A stretch of DNA of 64,000 nucleotides from Streptomyces sp. NBC_01341. GTDB lineage: Bacteria > Actinomycetota > Actinomycetes > Streptomycetales > Streptomycetaceae. The notes below the pieces were generated by a model. The model ran no database searches. It was not told where the DNA came from and saw only the letters and a list, made by a program, of their open reading frames with translations. The translations under genes were made by a program, and so were the position numbers. The stretch covers positions 372,001 through 436,000 of the forward strand of contig NZ_CP108364.1 in assembly GCF_035946055.1 (NCBI RefSeq), given 5' to 3'. Shown one piece after another: positions 35,043 through 43,591 of this stretch (the first letter of the stretch is position 1; every line of letters begins with the position of its first letter).

Positions 35043-35684
35043 ATGGCACCCAGAAGTGGAGCCAAGCTGCCGGCGCGCGAGCGTCTGCTCGAAGCTGCCG
35101 ACGAGCTCTTCTACCGCGAGGGCGTTCAGACCGTCGGGATCGACCGGGTGATCGAGCATGCGGGCGTCGCCAAGGCATCCCTCTACAACACCTTCGGCAA
35201 CAAGGAAGGTCTTGTCTGCGCCTATCTCGACCACCGGAGTGTCCGCATCCGGGATCGGATCACCCGCACGCTGACGCGCTTCCGGACCCCGCGCGAGCAG
35301 TTGCTCGGAGTCTTCGACGCCCAGGGCGAGGCGTTCACCGAAACCGGTTACAACGGCTGCGCTTTCGCCCGGGCCACTGCCGAAGCGCCGGAGGACAGCT
35401 CCATCAGACGCGCCGCCGAGAGCAACAGGACCTGGCTTCGCGACCTGCTCACGGCACTCGCCACGGAGTCCGGATATGCGGCGCCCGAGGAAGTGGCCCG
35501 CCAGTTGCACCTCCTGTACGACGGAGCGTCGCAGTCCGCTCGGATGGACCACGACCCCGCCGCCGCCACCACCGCGCGCGCCGCGGCAAGCATCCTGCTG
35601 GACGCGGCACCGCTCGCCTCAGAGGCAGCGATCCCCTCAGACGCGGAGCCGGGTCACCGCGAGACGGGGATCGTCACGGGTTGA
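35043..35684 (+). CDS. TetR family regulator of the adjacent MFS pump
   Basis: 213 residues. The HTH reads LLEAADELFYREGVQTVGID, then IEHAGVAKASLYNTFGNKEG. The C-terminal domain with NGCAFARATAEAPED resembles the YxaF/LmrA type, whose known operators are TAGAC...GTCTA-like (from memory), in line with the two sites here. Three starts are close together (35034, 35037, 35043); I take 35043, with GGGAG 8 bases upstream. It probably represses itself and the pump until an inducer binds. Confidence 0.92.
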   Translation: MAPRSGAKLPARERLLEAADELFYREGVQTVGIDRVIEHAGVAKASLYNTFGNKEGLVCAYLDHRSVRIRDRITRTLTRFRTPREQLLGVFDAQGEAFTETGYNGCAFARATAEAPEDSSIRRAAESNRTWLRDLLTALATESGYAAPEEVARQLHLLYDGASQSARMDHDPAAATTARAAASILLDAAPLASEAAIPSDAEPGHRETGIVTG

Positions 35685-35739
35685 CTCCGTCGCCCCACCT
35701 TGTGCGTTGCGTCGGACGGTGGACGGGCCGCGACGCAGC

Positions 35740-35771
35740 CACCCGGCCGCACCGATGGGCGCAGCCGGGTG
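35740..35771. terminator. possible terminator between convergent tetR and gnd
   Basis: CACCCGGC (35740-35747) pairs with GCCGGGTG (35764-35771) over a 16-base loop. Modest. Confidence 0.4.
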
Positions 35772-35796
35772 TACCTTCGTCCGATGGGCGTGCCGC

Positions 35797-37236
35797 CTAC
35801 GCCGATACCTCGGACCGGTCTCCGCCCCACAACGTGTGGAACGAACCGTCGCGGTCCGTGCGCCGATAGGTGTGCGCGCCGAAGAAGTCCCTCTGCGCCT
35901 GGGTGAGCGCGGCAGGCAGCCGCTCCGCACGCAGGGCGTCGTAGTAGGCGAGGGCCGCCGCGAAGCCCGGTGCGGGGACGCCTTGGCGGGTCGCCGCGAC
36001 CAGCACCTCACGCCAGTCGTCCTGGGCCTCGGCGATCTCCTGACCGAACGTGTCGTCGGAAAGCAGGCTCGGCAGGTCGGGACGACCGTCATAGGCAGCG
36101 CGGATACGGTCGAGGAACGCCGCGCGGATGATGCAGCCGCCGCGCCAGATGGACGCGATGGCGCCGAGGTCGACGTCCCAGCCGTACTCGTCGCTGCCTG
36201 CGGCGATCTCGTGGAATCCCTGCGTGTACGACACGATCTTCGACGCGTACAGGGCCTGCTCGACGCGGTCGGCGAAGGCCGCGGCCTCCGACGCTCCGAG
36301 CTGCTCGGCCTTCGGCCCGGCGAGCCCCCGCGAAGCCTCGCGCAGCTCGGCGTGCCCGGACAGCGAGCGCGCGAAGACGGCCTCCGCGATGCCCGAGACC
36401 GGAACGCCCAGGTCGAGCGCGATCTGCACGGTCCAGCGGCCGGTGCCCTTCTGCTCGGCACGGTCCTGCACCACGTCCACGAACGGCTTGCCCGTCGCCT
36501 CGTCCACGTGGGACAGGACTTCGGCGGTGATCTCGATCAGATAGGAGTCGAGGCGGCCGGTGTTCCAGGTGCGGAAGATGTCCGCGATCTGTGAGGGCGA
36601 ATACCCTGCGACGTCGCGCAGCAGCTCGTATGCCTCACCGATCAGTTGCATGTCGGCGTACTCGATACCGTTGTGCACCATCTTCACGAAGTGCCCGGCG
36701 CCGTCCGGTCCCACATGCGTCACGCAGGGCGAGCCGTCCTTGGCCTTCGCGGAGATCTTCTCCAGCATGGGGCCCAGGGACTCGTAGGACTCCTTCGAAC
36801 CACCGGGCATGATGCTCGGTCCGTTGAGCGCGCCCTCCTCGCCACCGGAGACACCCGTGCCGACGAAGTGAATGCCCTGTTCGCGCAGTGCGTGCTCACG
36901 CCGGCGGGTGTCCGCGAAATGGGCGTTGCCGCCGTCGATGATCATGTCGCCGGGCTCGAGGAGCGGGGCGAACTCCTGGATCACCGCATCGGTCGGATCC
37001 CCCGCCTTGACCATGATCACCAGACGGCGGGGTCGCTCCAGCGCCGCGACGAACTCTTCCGCGGATGTGGCCACAACGAAGTCGCCTTCGTGACCGAACT
37101 CCTCCGCGAGGGCCTTCGTCCGGGCGACGGTCCGGTTGTGGAGCGCCACCGTGTAGCCGTTGCGAGCAAAGTTCCGGGCGAGGTTGCGCCCCATGACTGC
37201 GAGGCCGGTCACGCCGATCTGAGCTGAGGTACTCAT
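35797..37236 (-). CDS. gnd: 6-phosphogluconate dehydrogenase, decarboxylating
   Basis: 479 residues, the full length of the long bacterial/eukaryotic-type enzyme. NAD(P) site IGVTGLAVMGRNLARNFA (AVMGRN is diagnostic), VMIKAGDP-like VIMVKAGDPTD, GGNAHFADTRRRE, FVGTGVSGGEEGALNGPSIMPGG with the substrate-binding region, KMVHNGIEYADMQLIGEAY with the catalytic Lys, and IWRGGCIIRA. It converts 6-phosphogluconate to ribulose-5-phosphate, CO2 and NADPH. AGGAG lies 9 bases before the ATG. It is alone here, away from other pentose-phosphate genes; NADPH supply would suit the surrounding reductases. Confidence 0.96.
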   Translation of the reverse strand: MSTSAQIGVTGLAVMGRNLARNFARNGYTVALHNRTVARTKALAEEFGHEGDFVVATSAEEFVAALERPRRLVIMVKAGDPTDAVIQEFAPLLEPGDMIIDGGNAHFADTRRREHALREQGIHFVGTGVSGGEEGALNGPSIMPGGSKESYESLGPMLEKISAKAKDGSPCVTHVGPDGAGHFVKMVHNGIEYADMQLIGEAYELLRDVAGYSPSQIADIFRTWNTGRLDSYLIEITAEVLSHVDEATGKPFVDVVQDRAEQKGTGRWTVQIALDLGVPVSGIAEAVFARSLSGHAELREASRGLAGPKAEQLGASEAAAFADRVEQALYASKIVSYTQGFHEIAAGSDEYGWDVDLGAIASIWRGGCIIRAAFLDRIRAAYDGRPDLPSLLSDDTFGQEIAEAQDDWREVLVAATRQGVPAPGFAAALAYYDALRAERLPAALTQAQRDFFGAHTYRRTDRDGSFHTLWGGDRSEVSA

Positions 37237-37664
37237 GCGATTGGCTCCTAGTGTCCTGCTGTCCTTGGTACTGATGGGTTTTCGCCGAGAAGGGCCACCC
37301 GACCATCCTGACGTGCCGAAACCCCGGACGCATGTCCGGTCCGGCGGAAGTCGGTACGCGTGGCGCAGCTCGGTGGTTTCACGAGCGGACGCCGGGTTGC
37401 GGGCTGAAGCAGGTGGATCAAGCTGCTTCGCCCACAGGTCACGGGCCGGGCGGACGTACGGGAGCCGGGTCGCTCAACCAGGTCCGCCGACAGGCCGGCG
37501 CGGCGATCCTCCGTACGGAAACCGCCGGGTAAGGCAGTGTCCTGCTCCGCGCGCCGTATGGGGTCGGACGCATCCCCGGGCGGACCGATGGGCTGTTCGG
37601 CGGCGCCATTGACGCCGAGCGCGCATCGGTCGCGCCGGGGGTCACCGCCGCTGCGCGGCGGTTC
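37237..37664. other. 430-bp region upstream of gnd
   Basis: No supported gene; overlapping frames are shadow-like. It presumably carries the gnd promoter. Confidence 0.45.
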
Positions 37665-37702
37665 GCCTGTGGGGGCCGCCTGGAGAGGCGGCCCCCACAG
37701 GC
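37665..37702 (-). terminator. 16-bp perfect hairpin terminator after FMN reductase
   Basis: GCCTGTGGGGGCCGCC at 37665-37680 pairs with GGCGGCCCCCACAGGC at 37687-37702, loop TGGAGA, 31 bases past the reductase stop. Confidence 0.92.
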
Positions 37703-37732
37703 CGTTGGAACGATCGAGCCGACGCGTGAACG

Positions 37733-38293
37733 TCAGACAGCGCGGAGCGGGGCGAGCGCCGCGCTCCAGGCCTGGACCTGGTCCAGCGTGGCGTTCAGCG
37801 CCTCGACCTGGTGCTCGCCGGGCTTGAACGTGCTGAAGTTCTCGAAGTCGGTGAACAGCGACAGCGAGACCTGCGCACGCACGTCCGCCAGCTGCAGCTC
37901 GGCGGAGATCAGACGCAGGTGCTCGATCGCACGGGCGCCACCCAGCGAACCGTAACCGACGAACCCGACGGCCTTGTTGTTCCACTCCGCGTACAGGAAG
38001 TCGATCGCGTTCTTCAGCGCGCCCGACGTCGAGTGGTTGTACTCCGGCGTCACCATGACGAAACCGTCGAACGAAGCGATCTTGCTCGCCCACTCACGGG
38101 TGTGCGGCTGCTGGTACTGACCCATCGACGGCGGGATCGCCTCGTCAAGGTGCGGCAGCTTGTAGTCCAGCAGATCGACAAGCTCGAACTCGACGTCCGT
38201 GCGCTGCGAAGCGACGTCGTGCACCCAGCGCGCCACCGCCTCGCCATTGCGGCCCGGGCGGGTGCTACCAAGGATGATACCGATCTTGACCAT
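37733..38293 (-). CDS. NADPH-dependent FMN reductase / NAD(P)H oxidoreductase
   Basis: 186 residues, flavodoxin-like. GIILGSTRPGRNGEAVA is the FMN phosphate loop, and MVTPEYNHSTSGALKNAIDF the flavin-contact motif of the ArsH/SsuE/azoreductase-like group. It reduces FMN, quinones or azo compounds with NAD(P)H. The promoter at 38347-38378 carries a dyad, implying a dedicated repressor. Single-gene unit with its own terminator. Confidence 0.93.
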   Translation of the reverse strand: MVKIGIILGSTRPGRNGEAVARWVHDVASQRTDVEFELVDLLDYKLPHLDEAIPPSMGQYQQPHTREWASKIASFDGFVMVTPEYNHSTSGALKNAIDFLYAEWNNKAVGFVGYGSLGGARAIEHLRLISAELQLADVRAQVSLSLFTDFENFSTFKPGEHQVEALNATLDQVQAWSAALAPLRAV

Positions 38294-38346
38294 GCGAATA
38301 CCCTTCGTGAAGACACTCTCGAAGCAGGTAGGAACCTTGCCCCGAC

Positions 38347-38378
38347 AAGCAACATAACACGAACAGTTGCTTCGTCAA
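38347..38378 (-). promoter_or_regulatory. promoter and operator of FMN reductase
   Basis: Minus strand: TTGACG (38373-38378), 16-base spacer, TATGTT (38351-38356). Inverted repeats AAGCAAC (38347-38353) and GTTGCTT (38366-38372) straddle the spacer and the -10 box, as expected for repression. Confidence 0.72.
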
Positions 38379-38825
38379 GTATTTGGATCCTGACTGGTGC
38401 CTCACGTCGAAGCGGGTCGCAATCCCGTACCTGCGCGGCACTCCCTGCTACGCGGGCCCACTCGAACCCGCCCGCAATCGGCCCGATCGACGGCGCCGGA
38501 GGCAGCAGGGTGGGCGTCGCCGCCGGTGGAGAGCACACGCCGACTCTCGGACTGTAAGGCGCGCGACGGGCATCAAAAAGGCAGGGCGAGTACCGCACAG
38601 GGCGGACACTACGGCGCAGGCGCTACGCCCTTCCGGACAACCCGCCTGCGCACAGCCCCGATTGCGGCGGAACGGCCCAGTCCAGCCCCCCTTTCCGCAC
38701 GGCGGACACACGAAGGCCCGGAACAAGTAAAGGCCGCTTGCTCCGGGCGACTGGGCGGAAGAGGGGCGCGGGGTGCGCCGGCGGACGCCTGACAGCTGCC
38801 CGCTCCGGCGCCCGCTCGCGTCGGT
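38379..38825. other. 447-bp intergenic, no gene seen
   Basis: Between the FMN reductase promoter and the end of the SnoaL-like gene. Open frames here have no protein-like composition. Confidence 0.5.
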
Positions 38826-39392
38826 TCAGCTGACCCGGTTCACCAGCGCAGCCGCTTCGGCCGCCTGCGCCGTGACCTGCGCCGCCGCCCGGGACGCGCG
38901 CCCGCTCACCTTCCAGCCCACCATGCGCAACGCTGTCGCCGGGGCGGGCGGAAAGACACCGAGCTGTCCGAGCATCGTGATGTCATCGCGCACGGCCTCG
39001 TGCCGGAACACCTTGCCGTCACGCAGATCCAGCACGTGGATCTGCTCGAAGTCGATCTCGTGCCCGGTCGGAGGGATGGCCTGGTCGAGCGAACCCTCGT
39101 CGAACCGCACGAAGGCCCCGGTGTGGCGGCCCTGCATTCGCAGCCGTACCCAGACCTGCCCGTCGCCCTCCACCGCCTCCAGGATCGGGAAGCGCAGGTC
39201 GCTGAAGGCCGAGCGCATCCACGCACCCGAGGCGAGTACACCGGCAGGTCCCGGGATCGAGCAGGCCGCAGGCGCGACCGAAGCCTCGCGGTTGTGGAAG
39301 TCGTCGGCCACCACCTGAGCGGCGAGAGTCGCGTCACCGGTCTCGAGGATGCGGAACAGCGCTCGGGCCAGTTCGACGGCGTCGGTTCCCAT
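38826..39392 (-). CDS. SnoaL-like / ester cyclase family protein
   Basis: 188 residues: an NTF2-like fold (LARALFRILETGDATLAAQ, VADDFHNREA, WMRSAFSDLRFPILEAVEGD, GRHTGAFVRFDEG, TGHEIDFEQIHVLDLRDGKV) followed by a helical tail. Related proteins bind small aromatic or polyketide-like compounds; no activity can be assigned. An AGAGGT motif lies 8 bases before the ATG. Upstream, around 39437-39465, AGGT and ACCT half-sites face each other in an A/T-rich stretch that could be its promoter. Confidence 0.88.
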   Translation of the reverse strand: MGTDAVELARALFRILETGDATLAAQVVADDFHNREASVAPAACSIPGPAGVLASGAWMRSAFSDLRFPILEAVEGDGQVWVRLRMQGRHTGAFVRFDEGSLDQAIPPTGHEIDFEQIHVLDLRDGKVFRHEAVRDDITMLGQLGVFPPAPATALRMVGWKVSGRASRAAAQVTAQAAEAAALVNRVS

Positions 39393-40001
39393 GGGTCTTA
39401 CCTCTCGTCGCTTGCATCCACGTGGGGCAGATGCCGAGTAATTAAGGTTACAGGGTACCTAATCAATATGACCCACACCCCCCCGCGCCCGAGGGGGCAA
39501 GTAGCCGCCCACAGACAGTGAAACGTGTGCACAGAGGAGGTCGGGAGCGGAAAGGCGCCCCACCGTCACCCACTCAACCGCCCCCAGCCCGGGCAGCGGC
39601 ACACCGAGGCACCGACCGCGAACACGACACTCGGCAGCAACCTCGCGGCAGCGGTGGCAGCGAGCGACACCAGCTGCGCACGCTGCTTGCCCGCATACAG
39701 AAACACCTCTATAGTTGCTGCGCGCAGCAACTAGGTGTGTCACACACTCCCAGGGCCAAGCGATGAGTGATCACCGGCAAGCGCTGGTGTCGATCATGCC
39801 AGTCGCCCACACCCCGGCACCGCCCCACCCGCTGCGAACGGATCACCGACCCCACCCGGTCAGCATCGTACGGGTGCGCCCGGCCGCCTGTCGTAGGCGC
39901 CCATGGCGGGCGCGCAGCCTCGCGGCCGGACGGCCTCCACCATCGTCCGGTCTCCACCTCGCACGCAGACGAGAACAAACCCACTCGGAGGGGAAAATCC
40001 C
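39393..40001. other. non-coding stretch with a strong promoter/palindrome
   Basis: No convincing gene. It contains the 22-bp palindrome at 39712. Frames reading right from it are Arg/Pro/Ser-rich and not protein-like. Confidence 0.5.
39687..39733 (+). promoter_or_regulatory. promoter with 22-bp perfect palindrome
   Basis: TTGCCC (39687-39692), 17-base spacer and TATAGT (39710-39715) form a rightward promoter. TAGTTGCTGCG at 39712-39722 is followed without spacer by its exact complement to 39733, covering the -10 box and start point. A textbook operator position, but no clear gene follows. Confidence 0.7.
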
Positions 40002-40214
40002 ATGGCTCACTCCACCATCGACGTACAGACCGAGCTCGTCTGGTCTGGAACGACCTTCACCATCTACGGAACCGGTCGGCACCGCGGGCCGCAGGCCGAC
40101 GACGATCAGCGGCGCACAGGGAACGAGACGATCGCGGGCCACGGGCGGCATCGCAAGATCTCTCGCACCTCGTCGCCGCGGCCGGTCGACGGCACCGACA
40201 GCCCGTGGGTCTGA
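40002..40214 (+). CDS. small open frame, possible gene remnant
   Basis: 70 residues from ATG 40002, with GGAGG 10 bases upstream. The first 25 residues (ending VWSGTTFTIYGTG) look protein-like; the rest is Arg/Ser/Pro-rich and probably out of the original frame. It may be the start of a gene that was later truncated, formerly driven by the 39687 promoter. I do not recognise it. Confidence 0.3.
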   Translation: MAHSTIDVQTELVWSGTTFTIYGTGRHRGPQADDDQRRTGNETIAGHGRHRKISRTSSPRPVDGTDSPWV

Positions 40215-40569
40215 CACTCGACGCGACACCGAGGTTGACCACGCCACCGAGTCAGGGCCCTCGAAGGCGCCCGGCCGGACACCCCCCCGGCCGGGCCTCG
40301 GTCACGCGCGCGGAGGCGGACTCCCGACTGACGGCCGCGAACGATCCACGGCCGAGCGGACGCACCTGGCGGACGACGAATCGCCCCGAGGACAACACCC
40401 CGGGAGCGACCGGCGGCATGCGCCGACAGCGAACGCCGAGCCAACTGCCCCGCCGTGGCACGATCGCTTGAACGATGCCGTACGCGGCCGAGTCCCCCGG
40501 GCGCAGCGTCATGATGACGCCTCAACAGTGCCCGCTGGATACATCAGGTTGCAGCGGGTTACCGAAGAG
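40215..40569. other. 355-bp intergenic, no gene seen
   Basis: Lies past the end of the leftward TetR gene. Nothing recognisable; possibly decayed coding sequence continuing from 40214. Confidence 0.45.
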
Positions 40570-41187
40570 TCAAACCGCCGGGACTCTCTGCTCGGAGCGT
40601 GCCCCCAGCAGCGCCAGGCAGTTCAGCCAGAGCGCGTCGAGCTGGGAGGTGTTGTTGTACAGCTTCGCGAGGAGCACCTGCCCCTCCAGTTGCGCGACGA
40701 CGGAACGAGCGGCCTCGCGGGCATCCGCCACCATCACGTCGTCGCGCCCCAGCGCTTCCAGGATCGTGGTTTCGACCATGTCGACCTGAGCCTCGAAGAT
40801 CTGCTGCAGCCGCAGGCGAATCGCTTCGGTCTGGGTGCTCATCTCCAGGGTGAGGTTGCCGAACATGCACCCGGAAACCGATCCGCACGTGGCCTGGCCG
40901 GCGTGCTGAGCGGCCTTGGTCTCCTCGAACAGCTGCTTCAGCCTCTGGAGAGGCTCCTGGTCGGTGAGCAGAATGCGGTCCCAGTCACGCTGCTGCGCGG
41001 CCCAGTGCTCGTCGATCACAGCGAGCGCCAGGACTTCCTTGGACTCGAAGAAGTAGTAGAAACTACCCTTGGGCACACCGGCGGTCTTACAGATCTCCGC
41101 CACGCCCAGCGCCGAGTATCCGCGCAGTTCGATGAGAGACTGCGCAGCGGTGAGGATCTTGCTTCTGGCATCGCTCGTACGGCCCAT
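40570..41187 (-). CDS. TetR family regulator (candidate for the AGACGACCGGTCGTCT regulon)
   Basis: 205 residues. The HTH reads ILTAAQSLIELRGYSALGVA, then CKTAGVPKGSFYYFFESKEV; the C-terminal domain has CMFGNLTLEMSTQTEAIR, as in NemR/AcrR-type electrophile sensors (TetR_C_16-like). Cys residues near CGSVSGCMFG could sense electrophiles (inference). ATG 41187 has no ribosome site, and a TATACT -10 box ends 6 bases upstream, so a leaderless mRNA is likely. Its promoter contains a variant operator. Divergent to the SDR/NMO operon. Confidence 0.92.
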   Translation of the reverse strand: MGRTSDARSKILTAAQSLIELRGYSALGVAEICKTAGVPKGSFYYFFESKEVLALAVIDEHWAAQQRDWDRILLTDQEPLQRLKQLFEETKAAQHAGQATCGSVSGCMFGNLTLEMSTQTEAIRLRLQQIFEAQVDMVETTILEALGRDDVMVADAREAARSVVAQLEGQVLLAKLYNNTSQLDALWLNCLALLGARSEQRVPAV

Positions 41188-41193
41188 GTAGCT

Positions 41194-41212
41194 AGTATAC
41201 GACCATTCGACT
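41194..41212 (-). promoter_or_regulatory. promoter and variant operator of the tetR gene
   Basis: Minus strand TATACT at 41194-41199. The overlapping AGTCGAATGGTCGTAT (41197-41212, minus strand) matches AGACGACCGGTCGTCT at 12 of 16 positions. Confidence 0.65.
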
Positions 41213-41386
41213 AGTAACCTCCGTTCGTTCACCCATCCGTTATGCGGTGACTCACCGATGACATCGTTCTCGACTCGCGGCGCCTGCATCCACAGAGGGA
41301 AAGCCGACTCCACAGGTCCTGCCGCGCGCGCCAGATGGGTGACCGCTCACGGGCGCCACACCCCGCGACACACCGTGGGCGGGTGA

Positions 41387-41415
41387 TTGAACTTAGACGA
41401 CCGATCGTCTATCTT
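41387..41415 (+). promoter_or_regulatory. promoter and operator of the SDR/NMO operon
   Basis: TTGAAC (41387-41392), exactly 17 bases, TATCTT (41410-41415). The spacer holds AGACGACCGATCGTCT (41395-41410), flanked by T and A to give an 18-base near-palindrome. Confidence 0.88.
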
Positions 41416-41468
41416 TCAGGAGGCCGGTCGGCTAGCGATCGGCTCCGTTTCAGTCGCAGGAGGCCGTC

Positions 41469-42182
41469 ATGAGCAACAAGGATCAGAAGGTCGTCGTCGT
41501 CACCGGTGCCTCGCAGGGCATCGGCGCGGGCATCGTCAGCGCGTACCGGGAGCTCGGCTACGCCGTCGTAGCCACTTCGCGCAATATCGCCGAGTCGCAG
41601 GACCCGGACATCCTGACCATCCAGGGCGACATCTCCGACCGCGCCACTGCCGAGCGCGTGATCTCGGCGGGCGTGGAGCGGTTCGGTCGCATCGACTCCC
41701 TCGTCAACAACGCGGGAATCTTCATCTCCAAGCCGTTCACCGAGTACACCGAAGAGGACTACGAGGCGGTTCTCGCGGTCAACGTCGCCGGCTTCTTCCG
41801 TGTGAGCCAGCTCGCGATCGCTGAAATGCTCAAGCAGGGTGGCGGTCACGTCGTGCAGATCACCACCAGTCTCGTCGAACACCCCAACTCGAACGTGCCC
41901 GCCGTTCTCGCCTCCCTGTCCAAGGGCGGGCTGCAGGCTGTCACCAAGGCACTGGCGATCGAATATGCCTCCAAGGGCATCCGTTCGAACGCGATCGCCG
42001 CGGGTACGATCAAGACTCCTATGCATGCCGAGGAAACGCACGAGGCGCTTGGCGAGCTGCACCCGGTGGGCCGCATCGGCGAGATCAGTGACATCAGCGA
42101 CGCGGTGATCTATCTGGAGAACGCCCCGTTCGTCACGGGTGTGATCCTGCCCGTCGACGGCGGCCAGACCGCCGGGCACTGA
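41469..42182 (+). CDS. SDR-family protein lacking the catalytic tyrosine
   Basis: 237 residues. VVTGASQGIGAGIVSAYREL is the cofactor site, NNAGIF is present and ITTS supplies the usual Ser. The YxxxK position reads A-S-L-S-K, so the catalytic Tyr is replaced by Ala while the Lys stays. It ends PVDGGQTAGH like a classic SDR. It may be a pseudo-enzyme, NAD(P)H-binding sensor, or use another proton donor. AGGAGG lies 5 bases before the ATG. First gene of an operon with the nitronate monooxygenase (75-base gap). Confidence 0.92.
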   Translation: MSNKDQKVVVVTGASQGIGAGIVSAYRELGYAVVATSRNIAESQDPDILTIQGDISDRATAERVISAGVERFGRIDSLVNNAGIFISKPFTEYTEEDYEAVLAVNVAGFFRVSQLAIAEMLKQGGGHVVQITTSLVEHPNSNVPAVLASLSKGGLQAVTKALAIEYASKGIRSNAIAAGTIKTPMHAEETHEALGELHPVGRIGEISDISDAVIYLENAPFVTGVILPVDGGQTAGH

Positions 42183-42257
42183 CCAGGCACCGACCACAAG
42201 GAGCGTGGCCGCTCCGAGGAGCGGCCTCCGCTGCCACCGCCAGGAGAGTAGACAGAC

Positions 42258-43289
42258 ATGAATGCGCCACTGGCCGATCTCGGAGTGCGTACCCCCGTCC
42301 TGGCCGCACCGATGGCCGGTGGCCCCGGCACACCCGCACTGGTCGTCGCCGCGGCACGTGCGGACAGTCTGGGTTTCCTCGCAGCCGGCTACAAGGACGT
42401 CGCCGCACTGACCGAGCAGATCACGGAGGTGCGCGCCGCTGGTGTCCCCTTCGGCGTCAATCTCTTCGCACCCGGCCCCCATCCGGTAGATCCGACGGCG
42501 TTCCAGGACTATGCCCGAGCGATCACGCCCGAGGCCCTGGCACACGGTCTCGACCTCGGCAGCCTCGGAATCGTCGAGGACGACGACCGCTGGCGCGAGA
42601 AGATCGAGTTGCTGCTGGAGCAGCCCGTCCCGGCGGTCAGCTTCACCTTCGCCCTGCCCGAGGCGGCGGTCATCAGGTCTCTGCGCGCGGCAGGAACACT
42701 CGTCATACAGACGGTCACCTCATCCGCGGAGGCGGCGGAGGCCGCTGAGGCCGGCGTCGACATGCTGATCGTCCAGGCCTCGGCAGCGGGAGGGCACTCC
42801 GGCACCTTCACCCCGAAACACACGCCGGCCGCCGTTCCCCTCCCCCAGCTCCTGGCCGAGGTACGGCACAGCGTGGACCTGCCCCTCATCGGCGCGGGAG
42901 GTCTGGCAACACCGGACCAGGTCGCCGAGACACTTCGGGCCGGAGCCAGTGCGGCCATGGTCGGGACCGCACTTCTGCGTGCCGACGAAGCCGGGACCTC
43001 ACTCCCCCACCGGACCGCGCTCACCGCCCCGAACAGCCGGGGTACCACCGTCACCCGGGCCTTCACGGGCAGGCCGGCAAGGGCGCTGCGCAACCGGTTC
43101 ACCGACAGCTACAGCGATGTCGCGCCGCACGGCTACCCCGCCGTGCACCACCTGACCAGCCCGATGCGCAAAGCGGCAACCGCCGCCCAGGATCCGGAAC
43201 GGATCAATCTGTGGGCCGGTACCGGTTACCGCCACGCCCGCGCCGAATCCACGGCCCGAATCCTTCAGGAACTGGCTTCCGCTCTCTGA
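42258..43289 (+). CDS. nitronate monooxygenase (2-nitropropane dioxygenase-like)
   Basis: 343 residues, an FMN TIM barrel: VLAAPMAGGPGTPALVVAAA, GFLAAGYK, VQASAAGGHSGTF with the His common to nitronate monooxygenases, and LIGAGGLATPDQV plus GASAAMVGTALLRADE for FMN phosphate. It oxidises toxic alkyl nitronates with O2. AGGAG lies before the ATG. Second gene of the TetR-controlled operon; a strong terminator follows 16 bases after its stop. Confidence 0.93.
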   Translation: MNAPLADLGVRTPVLAAPMAGGPGTPALVVAAARADSLGFLAAGYKDVAALTEQITEVRAAGVPFGVNLFAPGPHPVDPTAFQDYARAITPEALAHGLDLGSLGIVEDDDRWREKIELLLEQPVPAVSFTFALPEAAVIRSLRAAGTLVIQTVTSSAEAAEAAEAGVDMLIVQASAAGGHSGTFTPKHTPAAVPLPQLLAEVRHSVDLPLIGAGGLATPDQVAETLRAGASAAMVGTALLRADEAGTSLPHRTALTAPNSRGTTVTRAFTGRPARALRNRFTDSYSDVAPHGYPAVHHLTSPMRKAATAAQDPERINLWAGTGYRHARAESTARILQELASAL

Positions 43290-43305
43290 CGGGTAACACG
43301 GACCC

Positions 43306-43341
43306 TGCGAGCCGCCACCGGTGCTCCGGTGGCGGCTCGCA
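43306..43341 (+). terminator. 16-bp perfect hairpin terminator of the SDR/NMO operon
   Basis: Arms 43306-43321 and 43326-43341 are fully complementary around TGCT. Confidence 0.93.
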
Positions 43342-43591
43342 AACGTGTGTGGGGACCTTCGTGCCCGGTCATGCCCCTCGGACACGTACGTTTGATCACG
43401 GCTCTCCCACCCGGAGCCCGGCGCACCTTTCAGGGCTCCGTCCTTGAGCCCGGTACCCACCAGGCGATGTCTCCGCAACTGGAGCAAGATGGAGTAGCGC
43501 TGCGTCACCCGTTGCCGCCGACTCACGCAGGCGCCTCGACCATGGGGCGCGGCGCAGCGGTTACGACTCGAACGAAGGACGGAGCTGGGGA

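Noticed and set aside
13417..38378. Shared 12-mer TTGCTTCGTCAA at 13417 and 38367
   Set aside because: One shared 12-mer between two sites is expected by chance in 64 kb, and the 13417 copy has no gene in a matching position.
39715..41214. 499-residue rightward open frame beginning at the 22-bp palindrome
   Set aside because: Product is Arg/Pro/Ser-rich, and its second half is antisense to a clear TetR gene.
42249..42255. TAGACAG half-site just before the nitronate monooxygenase start
   Set aside because: Only one arm, no second half-site, and it overlaps the ribosome-binding region; not the MFS-type operator.
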